Shown: piece after piece, positions 50,015-58,328 of the stretch | Position numbering within the stretch: the first letter of the stretch is position 1 | Layout of the letters: each line of letters opens with the position of its first letter | Source of the DNA: Actinomadura sp. 7K507 | GTDB taxonomy: Bacteria; Actinomycetota; Actinomycetes; Streptosporangiales; Streptosporangiaceae | Assembly: GCF_004348425.1 (NCBI RefSeq) | Contig: NZ_SMKK01000001.1 | Coordinates: 81,013 to 145,012 of the forward strand | DNA: 64,000 nt | Reading direction: 5' to 3' | Notes under the pieces: generated by a model | The model's database searches: none | What the model saw: the letters and a program-made list of their open reading frames with translations, nothing else | Told to the model about the DNA's origin: nothing | Made by a program: the position numbers and the translations under genes

Positions 50015-50299
50015 GTGGCCATCTACCAGTACCGCTGCGCCGAATGCGGGCCGTTCGACGTCGCCCGCCCGATCGGGACCGCCGGGGAAGCGGAGCCCTG
50101 CGCCGGCTGCGGCGGCGAGGCTCCCCGCGCCTTCACCGCGCCGCACCTCGCCGGGACGTCCCGCCCGCTCAACCGTGCGCTTGAGGCGCAGGAGGCCAGC
50201 GCCGAGGAACCGCGGGTGGTCAAGCGGGACTCCGAGGTCCCGCGCCGGCCCGCGGCACCGCCCGCCGATCCCAGGCACGCGCTGCTGCCTCGCCCGTAA
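50015..50299 (+). CDS. fmdB: FmdB-type zinc-ribbon protein
   Basis: 94 residues from GTG 50015 (GGGGGGACT upstream), giving the family N-terminus VAIYQYRCAECGPFDV; earlier in-frame starts add unrelated sequence. Two CxxC knuckles (CAEC at 9-12 and CAGC about 34) form the zinc ribbon, followed by a charged, proline-rich tail. FmdB proteins are found upstream of formamidase genes and were proposed to regulate them. Its position directly before the formamidase gene repeats that order. Confidence 0.82.
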   Translation: MAIYQYRCAECGPFDVARPIGTAGEAEPCAGCGGEAPRAFTAPHLAGTSRPLNRALEAQEASAEEPRVVKRDSEVPRRPAAPPADPRHALLPRP

Positions 50300-50335
50300 G
50301 GCGGTTAAGGCAGTCCGCAAGGCACGCGTTCACAT

Positions 50336-50380
50336 CCACACGCCACTCAGAGCCACACGCAACTCAGAGCCACACGCCAC
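50336..50380 (+). repeat. 17-bp tandem repeat in the fmdB-formamidase gap
   Basis: CCACACGCCACTCAGAG (50336-50352), CCACACGCAACTCAGAG (50353-50369) and a partial third copy ending at 50380, 15 bases before the formamidase ATG. Confidence 0.85.
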
Positions 50381-50395
50381 GTACCGGAGGAAGAC

Positions 50396-51643
50396 ATGCC
50401 CGACGTCGTGTTCAGCGTCGACCAGACGAAGTCGATGCGCGACCAGCAGGTTCCCGGCCACAACCGGTGGCACCCGGACATCCCGCCCGCCGTCACGGTG
50501 CGTCCCGGAGCGGAGGTCCGCATCGAGTCGCGGGAATGGATGGACGGGCAGGTCGTCAACGACGACTCGGCCAACGACATCCGCGACCTCAACCTCAACG
50601 TCAACCACATGCTGAGCGGCCCGATCGCGGTCGAGGGCGCCGAGCCCGGCGACCTGCTCATCGTCGACGTCCTCGACATCGGGCCCGTCCCGCAGGAGAC
50701 CGGCCCCGTCGCCGGCCAGGGCTGGGGCTACACCGGGATCTTCGCCCGGGGCAACGGCGGCGGGTTCCTCACCGACTGGTTCCCCGACCCGTGCAAGGCC
50801 ATCTGGGACTTCCACGGCCAGATGGCGACGTCCCGCCACATCCCCGGCGTCCGCTTCACCGGCATCACGCATCCCGGGCTGTTCGGCACCGCGCCGTCCG
50901 CCGGCATGCTGGCGCGCTGGAACGCCCGCGAGCAGGCCCTCATCGACACCGACCCGAACCGGGTACCGCCGCTGGCCCTGCCGCCGGAGCCGCAGGAGGT
51001 GCTCGCGGGCACCCTCACCGGCGCCGACCTGGAGCGGGTCGGGCGGGAGGGCGCCCGGACCGTCCCGCCCCGCGAGAACGGCGGCAACCAGGACATCAAG
51101 AACTTCAGCCGCGGGGCCCGGGTGTTCATGCCCGTCTACGTCCCCGGCGCGCTGCTGTCCACCGGCGACCTGCACTTCAGCCAGGGCGACGGCGAGATCA
51201 CGTTCTGCGGCGCGATCGAGATGGGCGGGTTCATCGACGTGCACCTCGACCTGATCAAGGGCGGGATGGAGAAGTACGGGGTGACGACGAACCCCATCTT
51301 CATGCCGGGCAACGTCGAACCCCGCTACGACGAGTTCATCTCGTTCATCGGCATCTCGGTCGACCACACGAGCGACCGCAACCACCACCTGGACGCCACG
51401 CTGGCCTACCGGAACGCCTGCCTGAACGGCATCGAGTACCTGAAGAAGTTCGGGTACACCGGCGAGCAGGCCTACCTGCTGCTGTGCGCCGCGCCGATCG
51501 AGGGACGGCTCAGCGGCGTCGTCGACATCCCCAACGCCTGCTGCACCCTGTACCTGCCGACGGCCGTCTTCGACTTCGACGTCCGCCCGACCACCGAGGG
51601 CCCCGTCCGCGTCGACCGCGGCCAGTGCGCAACGGCGTCTTAG
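50396..51643 (+). CDS. fmdA: Formamidase (acetamidase/formamidase family)
   Basis: 415 residues, ATG 50396 after CCGGAGG. The full FmdA pattern is visible: DQTKSMRDQQVPGHNRWHPDIP, the REWMDGQVVNDDSANDIRDLNLNVNH region (quoted in part), GPIAVEGAEPGDLLIVDVLD, and GGNQDIKNFSRGARVFMPVY. It hydrolyses formamide to formate and ammonia, possibly also acetamide, as a cytosolic oligomer. Combined with fmdB it gives a nitrogen-salvage unit. It may serve the catabolic island, but no formamide-producing enzyme was recognised. Confidence 0.9.
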   Translation: MPDVVFSVDQTKSMRDQQVPGHNRWHPDIPPAVTVRPGAEVRIESREWMDGQVVNDDSANDIRDLNLNVNHMLSGPIAVEGAEPGDLLIVDVLDIGPVPQETGPVAGQGWGYTGIFARGNGGGFLTDWFPDPCKAIWDFHGQMATSRHIPGVRFTGITHPGLFGTAPSAGMLARWNAREQALIDTDPNRVPPLALPPEPQEVLAGTLTGADLERVGREGARTVPPRENGGNQDIKNFSRGARVFMPVYVPGALLSTGDLHFSQGDGEITFCGAIEMGGFIDVHLDLIKGGMEKYGVTTNPIFMPGNVEPRYDEFISFIGISVDHTSDRNHHLDATLAYRNACLNGIEYLKKFGYTGEQAYLLLCAAPIEGRLSGVVDIPNACCTLYLPTAVFDFDVRPTTEGPVRVDRGQCATAS

Positions 51644-51645
51644 AC

Positions 51646-51713
51646 CTGGTCGACCGTGCCCTCTGGTCGACCGTGTCCTCTGGTCGACCGTGTCCTCTGG
51701 TCGACCGTGCCTA
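51646..51713. repeat. Four 17-bp tandem repeats between convergent genes
   Basis: Copies at 51646, 51663, 51680 and 51697 (CTGGTCGACCGTGTCCT, minor variants). The array starts 2 bases after the formamidase stop and its last three bases are the stop codon of the CocE-type gene on the other strand. Confidence 0.92.
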
Positions 51714-53735
51714 GAGCTGGTTCCGGGGGATGGTGATCGACCAGTTGCGGGAGTGGACGCGGCGGTCGCTCTCGTAGGCGTCGAGTTCCGCGTGGAGGAG
51801 GAAGTCCGTCTCCGTCGAGGTCAGCTTGGTGCGGGTGACCGTCGAGACGTCCCAGTCGCCGCGCGAGAAGGCCATTCTCCATTCGACGTCGCCGAACACG
51901 GAGGTGAAGTCGTCGCCGGTCCATCCGTAGGTCTCCACGGCACGGCGGGCGATCTCCATGCCGATGTCGTCGATGCGCACGACGCCGAGATCCTTGACCA
52001 CGTTCAGCGCGGACTCGTAGTTCGCGAGGTTGCGGGACACCGTCCAGTCCTCCTCGCCGGCCTCCAGCTTGGTGGTGGGGACCGGAGGTGTCCCCTCGGG
52101 TTCGCCGAAGTCGCTGACGCGCGGCTCGCCCGGTGCGCCGACCGGGCGGGTCGGCAGTTCGAGGAAGCAGGCCCCGGTGTAGAGCGCCAGGCGGACGGGA
52201 CGCGGCGGCGGCCAGGCCAGCGGCCAGTACGACGTGGAGACCGACAGGCGGATGCGGTGCCCCGGCGGGAAGGCGTGCGCCATGCCGTTCAGCGTGACGC
52301 TGATGTCGTACCGCTGCCCGGGTTCGAGCGGCCGGGGCATCTCGTGGCCCGTGCGGTGGGTGAGGTTGAGCAGCCCGTAGGTGACGCGGGTGGCGCGGCC
52401 GTCCGGTGCCACGTCCGACAACCGGACGGCGACCATCGCCTGCGGCCCGGTCACCGCCAGCACCAGCCGCGCGACCGGTGAGCCGAGGATCTCGCACCGC
52501 CGGTCGAGGATGTCGCTGTCGAAGACCAGCGACCCGCCGTCCTCCTCGCGCTGGTCGTAGGGCAGGTCCGGGGGCGCGTTGTAGGAGCACCACTTGCCGG
52601 CGAACTGCCCCACCGACAGCGGCGATTCGACGGTCAGCTCCTCCTCAGGCACCTCCTCGTCCTCCGCCGCGATGCGGTTGCGTTCCAGCGGATGCCTGCG
52701 GATGGGGATGCGGGGCGACGGCCACGACCTCTCACCGACCCACCTGCCGGGACGTTCCTCGTACGCGGTCGAGGGCGGCACGGCCTCCTGCATCCAGATG
52801 CGCAGGCTCGGCTCGTCCATCACGCCGTTCTCGATGTCCTTGAGCCAGCGGTCCCACCACCGCACCAGCTCCTGCAGGAAGCCGATCGCCGGACCGGGCT
52901 CGCCGAGGTGCGGGTACTTGTGCGACCACGGGCCGATGAGCCCCTGCGTGGGGACCTTCAGGTTGGCGAGGACGCGGAACACCGCGTTGGAGTATCCGTC
53001 GGCCCAGCCGCTCACCGCGAGCACCGGGCACTGGACGTCGGAGTAGTTCTCGGCGATCGAGCCATGCTGCCAGTAGGCGTCGCGGTGCTGGTGCCCCAGC
53101 CACTGCTCCAGCCACAGCCCGCTGTTCTCCAGACGTTCCTGCCACATGTCGCGCCACTGGTCGCCGACGACCGCCGGGTCCGGCGGGCACGAGGTGTAGG
53201 CGAACATCGTGGACGCCCAGGACAGGTTGTCGCTCAGCAGGCAGCCGCCCATGTAGTGGACGTCGTCGCTGTACCGGTCGTCGGTGAAGGACAGCGCGGC
53301 GACCGCGTACAGGCTCGGCGGGCGGCGGGCCGCGACCTGCAGCGCGTTGAACCCGCCCCAGGAGATGCCCATCATCCCCGCGCGCCCGCTCGACCAGGGC
53401 TGGTCGGCGAGCCAGGCGAGGATCTCCTCGGCGTCGAGCAGTTCGCGTTCCAGGTACTCGTCGGTGAGGACGCCCTCCGAGTCGCCCGTGCCGCGCAGGT
53501 CGACGCGCACGCACGCGTAACCGTGACCGGCCATGTACGGGTGCTGGATCGAATCGCGCACGGCCGTGAGATCCCGCTTGCGGTAGGGGATGAACTCCAG
53601 GACGGCGGGGACCGGCTCTTCGTCCGAAGCGACCGGCCTCCAGATCCGCGCGGAAAGCCGGACACCGTCCGACATGGGAATCCAGACGTGGTGGTCCTCC
53701 CGGACCGCATAGGGCAATGCCGTCACCGTGCGCAT
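51711..53735 (-). CDS. CocE/NonD-family hydrolase (Xaa-Pro dipeptidyl-peptidase-like)
   Basis: 674 residues from ATG 53735 with a near-perfect GGGGGAAGGAGAAGG site. The PF02129 alpha/beta domain has the elbow GISWGG with Ser125, followed by the helical cap and the C-terminal jelly-roll PepX_C domain (GSPVARLVLAVTG; GHRIRLSVSTSYWPLAWPPP, in part). The family cleaves X-Pro amides, cocaine-type esters and beta-lactam side chains. The gene overlaps the 3' repeat array with its stop. It is 40 bases downstream of an ATP-grasp gene in the same direction, so a ligase and an amide/ester hydrolase are made together. Confidence 0.85.
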   Translation of the reverse strand: MRTVTALPYAVREDHHVWIPMSDGVRLSARIWRPVASDEEPVPAVLEFIPYRKRDLTAVRDSIQHPYMAGHGYACVRVDLRGTGDSEGVLTDEYLERELLDAEEILAWLADQPWSSGRAGMMGISWGGFNALQVAARRPPSLYAVAALSFTDDRYSDDVHYMGGCLLSDNLSWASTMFAYTSCPPDPAVVGDQWRDMWQERLENSGLWLEQWLGHQHRDAYWQHGSIAENYSDVQCPVLAVSGWADGYSNAVFRVLANLKVPTQGLIGPWSHKYPHLGEPGPAIGFLQELVRWWDRWLKDIENGVMDEPSLRIWMQEAVPPSTAYEERPGRWVGERSWPSPRIPIRRHPLERNRIAAEDEEVPEEELTVESPLSVGQFAGKWCSYNAPPDLPYDQREEDGGSLVFDSDILDRRCEILGSPVARLVLAVTGPQAMVAVRLSDVAPDGRATRVTYGLLNLTHRTGHEMPRPLEPGQRYDISVTLNGMAHAFPPGHRIRLSVSTSYWPLAWPPPRPVRLALYTGACFLELPTRPVGAPGEPRVSDFGEPEGTPPVPTTKLEAGEEDWTVSRNLANYESALNVVKDLGVVRIDDIGMEIARRAVETYGWTGDDFTSVFGDVEWRMAFSRGDWDVSTVTRTKLTSTETDFLLHAELDAYESDRRVHSRNWSITIPRNQL

Positions 53736-53775
53736 CCTTCTCCTTCCCCCGTGTTGCCCCGTGCCGCTCGTCGCC

Positions 53776-55047
53776 CTACTCGTCGAACTCGAACGGCAGC
53801 ATTGCCAGACATCGGTCGTACCGGGCCTGCAGTTCCGCCTCGTCGGCGGCGCCCATGAAGACGCGTCCCAGTTCGTAGCTGTAGCTGTCCTGCATGGGCA
53901 GGTCGGACAGCCGCTCACCGGCGCTCGCGGCGATCTTCACGATCGTGCCCGGCATCTCCCGCTCGACCGCCGCGATCTCCTCCGCCGAGGGGACGCGCCG
54001 GACCAGCCCGTCGGTGAACCGGCGCATGAACCATTTGGCGGCCACGTTGTGCTCCCCGCCGCCGGGAGGGCGCAGTTCCGGGTCGAGCCCCAGCGCCAGG
54101 CGGACCATGGCCTGGTGGTTGGGCACGCCGTCGACGTACTCGAACAGGGGGGCGTGCGACTGGGAGTGCCGCGGATTGATCTCCAGGAGGTTGATCGCGT
54201 TGTGGTCGCGGTCCCAGAAGAACTCGACGTTGAACGTCGTGGAATCGAGCCCGATGTGCTCGATGACGCGCGCGGTGACGGCGGTCATCCGTTCGATGAC
54301 CTCGGCGGGCAGCGAGGACGGGTACTGGTAGCGCAGGAAGCTCGACTGGCCGGGGTAGTCGATGGAGTCGATGACGCCGTAGACGTGCGCCTCGCCGCCG
54401 AAGCTGCAGCCCTCGACCGTCGCCTGGACGCCCTCGATCGCCTCCTCGGCCATGCACGCCGTGCCGCCGATCTCCGCGATCTCCGGGGGCAGGTCGAGGC
54501 GGGCGAGGACGTCCTCGAACGGCTTGCCGATGTGCTCGATCCCCGCACGGATCTCGGCGACGGCGCCTTCGAGCTCGCCGGGGTCCCGGACCAGGAACGC
54601 CAGGGCCGAGGACGTCGACTTCACCGGCTTGAGCCACATCGGGTACCGCACGCCCGGCGGCGGCCGTGCCCCGTCGTCCAGGTCGACCAGACCGAACGCG
54701 GGGTGCTCGTCGATGACCTCGCGCTGCTCCAGGCGGCTCCAGTACTTGTGCTCGCATTTCACGATGGATTCGAGGCTCGGGCTGCGCAGCCCGTACCGTT
54801 CGCAGAGGACGGGCACCATCATCGTGACCGGGAAGTCCCAGAACCCGATGATCGCGTCGATGCGCCCGTCGAAGGCGTCCAGCTGCGTCTCGGCCGCAGT
54901 CACCAGCCGGTCGAAGTCGATCTCGCCGTGCTGCAGTTCCTCGATCGACATCAGCGGGTGGAAACGGTACTCCGCAAGGTGGGGCAGTTCGCGGAGCATG
55001 CGGAGGTTCAGCTCGTCCAGCCCCAGCACGAACACGTTCTGCGGCAC
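53776..55047 (-). CDS. ATP-grasp ligase
   Basis: 423 residues from GTG 55047 (GGGGAGGAG upstream). Residues about 100-320 form the ATP-grasp domain: KCEHKYWSRL, PMWLKPVKSTSSALAFLV, the metal site FNVEFFWDRD and LLEINPRHSQSHAPLFEYV, where E, N and the second acidic residue bind Mg-ATP. The N-terminal 100 residues are a pre-grasp domain. ATP-grasp enzymes of this type join a carboxylate to an amine or thiol through an acyl phosphate. Its partner is the CocE-type hydrolase; the pair may make and cleave a peptide-like metabolite. The acceptor is unknown. Confidence 0.85.
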   Translation of the reverse strand: MPQNVFVLGLDELNLRMLRELPHLAEYRFHPLMSIEELQHGEIDFDRLVTAAETQLDAFDGRIDAIIGFWDFPVTMMVPVLCERYGLRSPSLESIVKCEHKYWSRLEQREVIDEHPAFGLVDLDDGARPPPGVRYPMWLKPVKSTSSALAFLVRDPGELEGAVAEIRAGIEHIGKPFEDVLARLDLPPEIAEIGGTACMAEEAIEGVQATVEGCSFGGEAHVYGVIDSIDYPGQSSFLRYQYPSSLPAEVIERMTAVTARVIEHIGLDSTTFNVEFFWDRDHNAINLLEINPRHSQSHAPLFEYVDGVPNHQAMVRLALGLDPELRPPGGGEHNVAAKWFMRRFTDGLVRRVPSAEEIAAVEREMPGTIVKIAASAGERLSDLPMQDSYSYELGRVFMGAADEAELQARYDRCLAMLPFEFDE

Positions 55048-55184
55048 CCGTTCTCCTCCCCTTGCGGCGGCTCCCGGAGGCGTTACCCCATACGGTCTCC
55101 TTAAACGGCGAGTCGATCTACTTGGTCATCCCGCGCCGTGACGACGCTTGACTTCAACCGTCCTTGAGGTCTGAGACTGGAGGC

Positions 55185-56105
55185 ATGTCCGAACTCAAGA
55201 TCGGCACCGGGGTGCCCATGACGCTGGACGGCGCGGACGACCCGGAGCGCCCGGCGGTCCCCGACGCGGCGCGCACCATCGAGGAGCTGGGTTTCGAGTC
55301 CCTCTGGGTTCCCGACCTGATCATCGGGGACGGGACGCCCGCCCTGGAGGCCGCCCTGGTCCTGGCCGCCGCGTCGGCCGCCACCGAGCGCATCAACCTG
55401 GGCTTCAGCGTTCTCACCGTCCCGCTGCGCCCCGCCGCCTGGATCGCCACTCAGATCGCCACACTCCAGGCACTGTCCGGCGGCCGGCTCCTCCTCGGCG
55501 TGGGCTCCGGCGGCTTCCCGGACTCACCTTTCTGGCAGGCGCTGGAAGTTCCCGCCCGGGAGCGGGGCGCCAGGACCGACGCCACGCTCCGCGTGCTGCC
55601 CCGGTTGCTGGCCGGAGAACCGACCGACCTCGTCCCGGACGCACCGCCACTGACCCTGGGCCCGACAACACCGATGCCGCCCGTCCTGGTCGGCGGCAAC
55701 TCCCCGGTCGCGATGCGGCGGGCGGTGGAGTCCGGCGGCTGGTTCCCCTCCTTGATCTCCCCGGACGACCTCCGCCCGGCCGTCGCGCGACTGCGCGAAA
55801 TGGCGGACGAGCGCGGCGTCCCCGCACCGAGCGTCACCGTGGGCGGGCACCTCATCGTCGGAGCCGACGAGTCGGCTCGCTCCGCCCGCGAATCCTTCGT
55901 CCGCAACCTGGTCGATAACCACGGGATGCCGCCGGAGACCGCGGCGAAGGTCCCCATGACGGCGGCGTCCCCCGAGGAACTCGCCGACGTCTTCGCCGCC
56001 TACGAGGCCGCAGGCGCCGACCGCATCGTCACCGGCCCGGACAACGGCGACCACAGAACCGGCCTCCGAATGATGATCGAAGCCCGCACCATGCTGGACG
56101 GCTAG
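55185..56105 (+). CDS. LLM-class F420-dependent-type oxidoreductase
   Basis: 306 residues from ATG 55185 with CTGGAGGC just before; earlier ATG 55164 lacks this. It is a TIM-barrel of the luciferase-like class (RTIEELGFESLWVPDLIIGDG, INLGFSVLTVPLRPAAWIATQIATL in part, LLLGVGSGGFPDSPF, PPVLVGGNSPVAMRRAVESGG), closest to the mycobacterial F420-dependent group. It has no neighbour that would fix the substrate, and ends 4 bases into the convergent methyltransferase gene (shared TAG/CTA). Confidence 0.82.
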   Translation: MSELKIGTGVPMTLDGADDPERPAVPDAARTIEELGFESLWVPDLIIGDGTPALEAALVLAAASAATERINLGFSVLTVPLRPAAWIATQIATLQALSGGRLLLGVGSGGFPDSPFWQALEVPARERGARTDATLRVLPRLLAGEPTDLVPDAPPLTLGPTTPMPPVLVGGNSPVAMRRAVESGGWFPSLISPDDLRPAVARLREMADERGVPAPSVTVGGHLIVGADESARSARESFVRNLVDNHGMPPETAAKVPMTAASPEELADVFAAYEAAGADRIVTGPDNGDHRTGLRMMIEARTMLDG

Positions 56106-56728
56106 GTGGCGCGGGCCAGCAGGTGGGCGTCGAGGAAACCCCGCTCCGAGGCCGGGTCGTGGACCAGCCGGGCGAACGTGACGAGCCCCGCCCCCGCCAG
56201 CAGATCGGCGAACCGGTCCACCGGCCAGCTGTAGGCGGGCGCCACCTTGTGGTCGAAGCGGACCGGCTCGGGCCCGTCGGTCGCGAAGAACGAGACCAGG
56301 AGCAGGCCACCTGACGCCAGCACGCGCACCTGCTCGGCGAGCAGCGCGGGAAGTTCCCCAGGCGGGGTGTGGATCATCGAATAGCGAGACAGGACACCGC
56401 CGAGCGCGCCGTCCTCGACCGGCAGCGCCTCCATCCGCGCCTCGTCGAACCGCAGTGCCGGATGGGCCCGCCGGGCGTGCTCGACCATGGCCGGGGAGAG
56501 GTCGAGCCCGAAGGCGTCCAGGCCCAGGTCGCGCAGCATGGCCGTCAGATGTCCGGGCCCGCACCCGACGTCGGCCACCCGCACGTTCCCCGTCCCGCGC
56601 ACCAGCTCGGCGAAGCTGCCGACCATCGCCCGCGCGAACGGCTCCGTCTCCAGCCGATCGGCGAACATCGCCGCGTACAACTCGACGACCCCGTCGTACC
56701 CCGCCCTGGTCTCCTCCTGGTACACCAC
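56102..56728 (-). CDS. Class I SAM-dependent methyltransferase
   Basis: 208 residues from GTG 56728. The SAM site motifs are clear: VADVGCGPGHLTAMLRDLGL (motif I), GLDLSPAMVEHARR and the acidic post-II block ALGGVLSRYSMIHTPPGEL. It belongs to the broad Methyltransf_11/25 group acting on small molecules. No substrate clue; it converges with and overlaps the LLM gene by 4 bases. Confidence 0.8.
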   Translation of the reverse strand: MVYQEETRAGYDGVVELYAAMFADRLETEPFARAMVGSFAELVRGTGNVRVADVGCGPGHLTAMLRDLGLDAFGLDLSPAMVEHARRAHPALRFDEARMEALPVEDGALGGVLSRYSMIHTPPGELPALLAEQVRVLASGGLLLVSFFATDGPEPVRFDHKVAPAYSWPVDRFADLLAGAGLVTFARLVHDPASERGFLDAHLLARAT

Positions 56729-56749
56729 GGGGAGAAGCTACACCCGCCA

Positions 56750-56950
56750 CGCTCGCAGCCGTCCCCAGCCTGACCGCCTGGACCCAACCCCCGCCTCCAG
56801 CGACCATCCGGCCCGCCGCCGGAAACCCCAAACACCTGCGCCTGCGCGTCTTCCCGGCCGCCGCGCACCTCCCCCGAGGCGGACGGCGTATCCGCTCCAG
56901 CGGGCCCCGCCACTGGCCCTGGACCCGGCCTGATCACACCCGGCCCACGG
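56750..56950 (+). pseudogene. Possible IS1380-type transposase C-terminal remnant
   Basis: In the plus-strand frame a stretch reads LRLRVFPAAAHLPRGGRRIR ... RHWPW, which resembles the common C-terminus of IS1380-family transposases (LRLRLFA-x-AGRL-x-R-GRR-x-RLRL ... RWPWA). No start, no upstream catalytic core and no terminal inverted repeats were found in the 420-bp gap (56729-57148). The call rests on this short similarity recalled from the family, so it is tentative. Confidence 0.4.
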
Positions 56951-57079
56951 GAACTCCGCCCACGGCCGTGGCTGGACAACCATCCGGGCGCGCGCGCCGA
57001 CCACTCGTTCCTCCGCTCGTCATGGCCCGTGACAACCGTCGCGGTCATCGTGGGTTGCTGCTCAAGCCCCGAAGCCAAA

Positions 57080-57139
57080 GGTCTGCATTGCAAACCTCAC
57101 CCCTCGCACCTAGAGTGAAGAAGGTCTGTACTGCAAACC
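57080..57139 (+). promoter_or_regulatory. Promoter flanked by two identical-type operators
   Basis: TTGCAA (57088-57093), 17-bp spacer, TAGAGT (57111-57116). Two direct copies of a palindrome, GGTCTGCATTGCAAACC (57080-57096) and GGTCTGTACTGCAAACC (57123-57139), lie 43 bp apart centre to centre. The first covers the -35 box and the second the expected start point. It precedes the membrane-protein/regulator operon. Confidence 0.8.
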
Positions 57140-57148
57140 GGAGGCCCG

Positions 57149-57748
57149 ATGGTCACCTCGTCCGAGCTCGACCGCCTCGATCGCATCCGCCGATCCACCG
57201 CCGAGCACGCCCACCGCCGGGGGCTCTACCTGGCCGCCTGCGGCCTCTTCCTCGGATCCTTCGCCTTCGAGGGCATCCGGGAGAACCACGTCGCCCTCGT
57301 CCTGTTCTTCGCCGTTCTGCTCGTGGCTGTGGCCCGCTATTACCGCGGGACCTTCGGCACGGTCACGCCGCGGCGCGACGGTCCCAGGTTCCACGCCTGG
57401 CTCATGCTTCCCGCGCTGCTGTTGGGCGTGCTCGTGGTGATCACCGCCGCCAACGTCACCGCGACGCCCGGGCATCACACCGGCGGTCTGATTTTCGCCG
57501 TCCTCCTCGCACTGATGGGCAAACCGCCCTGGCACGGTCGCGGACATTACCCGGCCTCGGCCGCGCTGCTCGTGGCCCTGACCCTGGCTCCGCTCGGCGT
57601 GCTCACCCCGTCGGGAGAGCATCCCTTCGCCTCGGCCGATCCCCTCTGGCAACTCCTGACCGTCGGCGCTCTGCTCGTCGTCAATGGCCTGCTCGACCAC
57701 CGCGCCCTGGTCCGCTCGCTTCCGCAACCGGCCGGCGAGGAGGAGTGA
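57149..57748 (+). CDS. Integral membrane protein controlled by the adjacent regulator
   Basis: 199 residues, ATG 57149 after CCGGAGGCCCG. A short cytoplasmic N-terminus (ELDRLDRIRRSTAEHAHRRG) is followed by about six hydrophobic segments in pairs; no transporter signature. It is followed, after only 1 base, by a winged-helix regulator gene, and the two share the double-operator promoter at 57080-57139. This arrangement, membrane protein plus PadR/MarR-like partner, is typical of an autoregulated stress or drug-response unit. The function is otherwise unknown. Confidence 0.7.
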   Translation: MVTSSELDRLDRIRRSTAEHAHRRGLYLAACGLFLGSFAFEGIRENHVALVLFFAVLLVAVARYYRGTFGTVTPRRDGPRFHAWLMLPALLLGVLVVITAANVTATPGHHTGGLIFAVLLALMGKPPWHGRGHYPASAALLVALTLAPLGVLTPSGEHPFASADPLWQLLTVGALLVVNGLLDHRALVRSLPQPAGEEE

Positions 57749-57749
57749 G

Positions 57750-58076
57750 GTGGGCACCCCGTTCGCGGACATGACGGGAATCGACCGGCTGGTCCACGAC
57801 CCGTCCCGGCTGGCGATCACCAGCGCGCTGTCGGCTTGCGAAAGCGCCGACTTCCTTTACCTCCAACGCATCACCGGCCTGTCCAAAGGCAATCTGTCCA
57901 GTCACCTGGCCAAGCTGGAGAAGGGGGGAATCGTCAAGATCGACAAGACCGGCGAACGCCGTCCCCGAACCGTCGTCAGCCTCACCAAGCCCGGCCGCGT
58001 CATTGTTACTGAACACTGGAACCGGCTGATAAGCCTGCACGAGGCCGCCCGCACCTGGACCTCCCCCGAGGACTGA
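57750..58076 (+). CDS. Winged-helix (HTH_27/PadR-like) repressor
   Basis: 108 residues from GTG 57750, reading GAGGAGGAGTGAG as ribosome site. A full winged helix is present (RLVHDPSRLAITSALSACES, FLYLQRITGLSKGNLSSHLAKLEKGGIVKI in part, wing GERRPRTVVSLTKPGR) with a short dimerisation helix after it. The fold matches the MarR-like DNA-binding proteins that act as dimers without an effector domain. The palindromes at 57080 and 57123 are the obvious sites for autorepression. Confidence 0.83.
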   Translation: MGTPFADMTGIDRLVHDPSRLAITSALSACESADFLYLQRITGLSKGNLSSHLAKLEKGGIVKIDKTGERRPRTVVSLTKPGRVIVTEHWNRLISLHEAARTWTSPED

Positions 58077-58109
58077 ACCCCCGAGGCCGGGACCAGCACC
58101 GCTTTCTCG

Positions 58110-58275
58110 ACACGACCGCCGCCAGGCGAAGCTCCTCGATGGCCGGCGACCGGTGCATCCGCCGGCCACCGAATTCGGTGCGGAAGGAACCATCAACACG
58201 CGCATACCGAATGGGGCGACCTCGGCCCCCAGTGCCTCGGACAGACCTTCGAGCGCGAATTTCGCCCAGCAGCTG
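58110..58275 (-). pseudogene. Frameshifted fragment of a short-chain dehydrogenase
   Basis: On the minus strand one frame reads WAKFALEGLSEALGAEVAPFG (58268-58206), the post-catalytic helix of SDR enzymes (usual form Y-x-x-SKFALEGLSEAL). A shift to another frame near 58200 then gives SFRTEFGGRRMHRSPAIEEL, the following G-x-x-x-T loop and helix. Both halves are in correct order but in different frames, and the N-terminal Rossmann half is missing. This is a dead remnant next to the DUF222-HNH gene. Confidence 0.65.
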
Positions 58276-58328
58276 CCCGGAGGGTCCCGGGGGGACGGGC
58301 CGCCCCGTTGGCTCTTATTGGATCGAGG

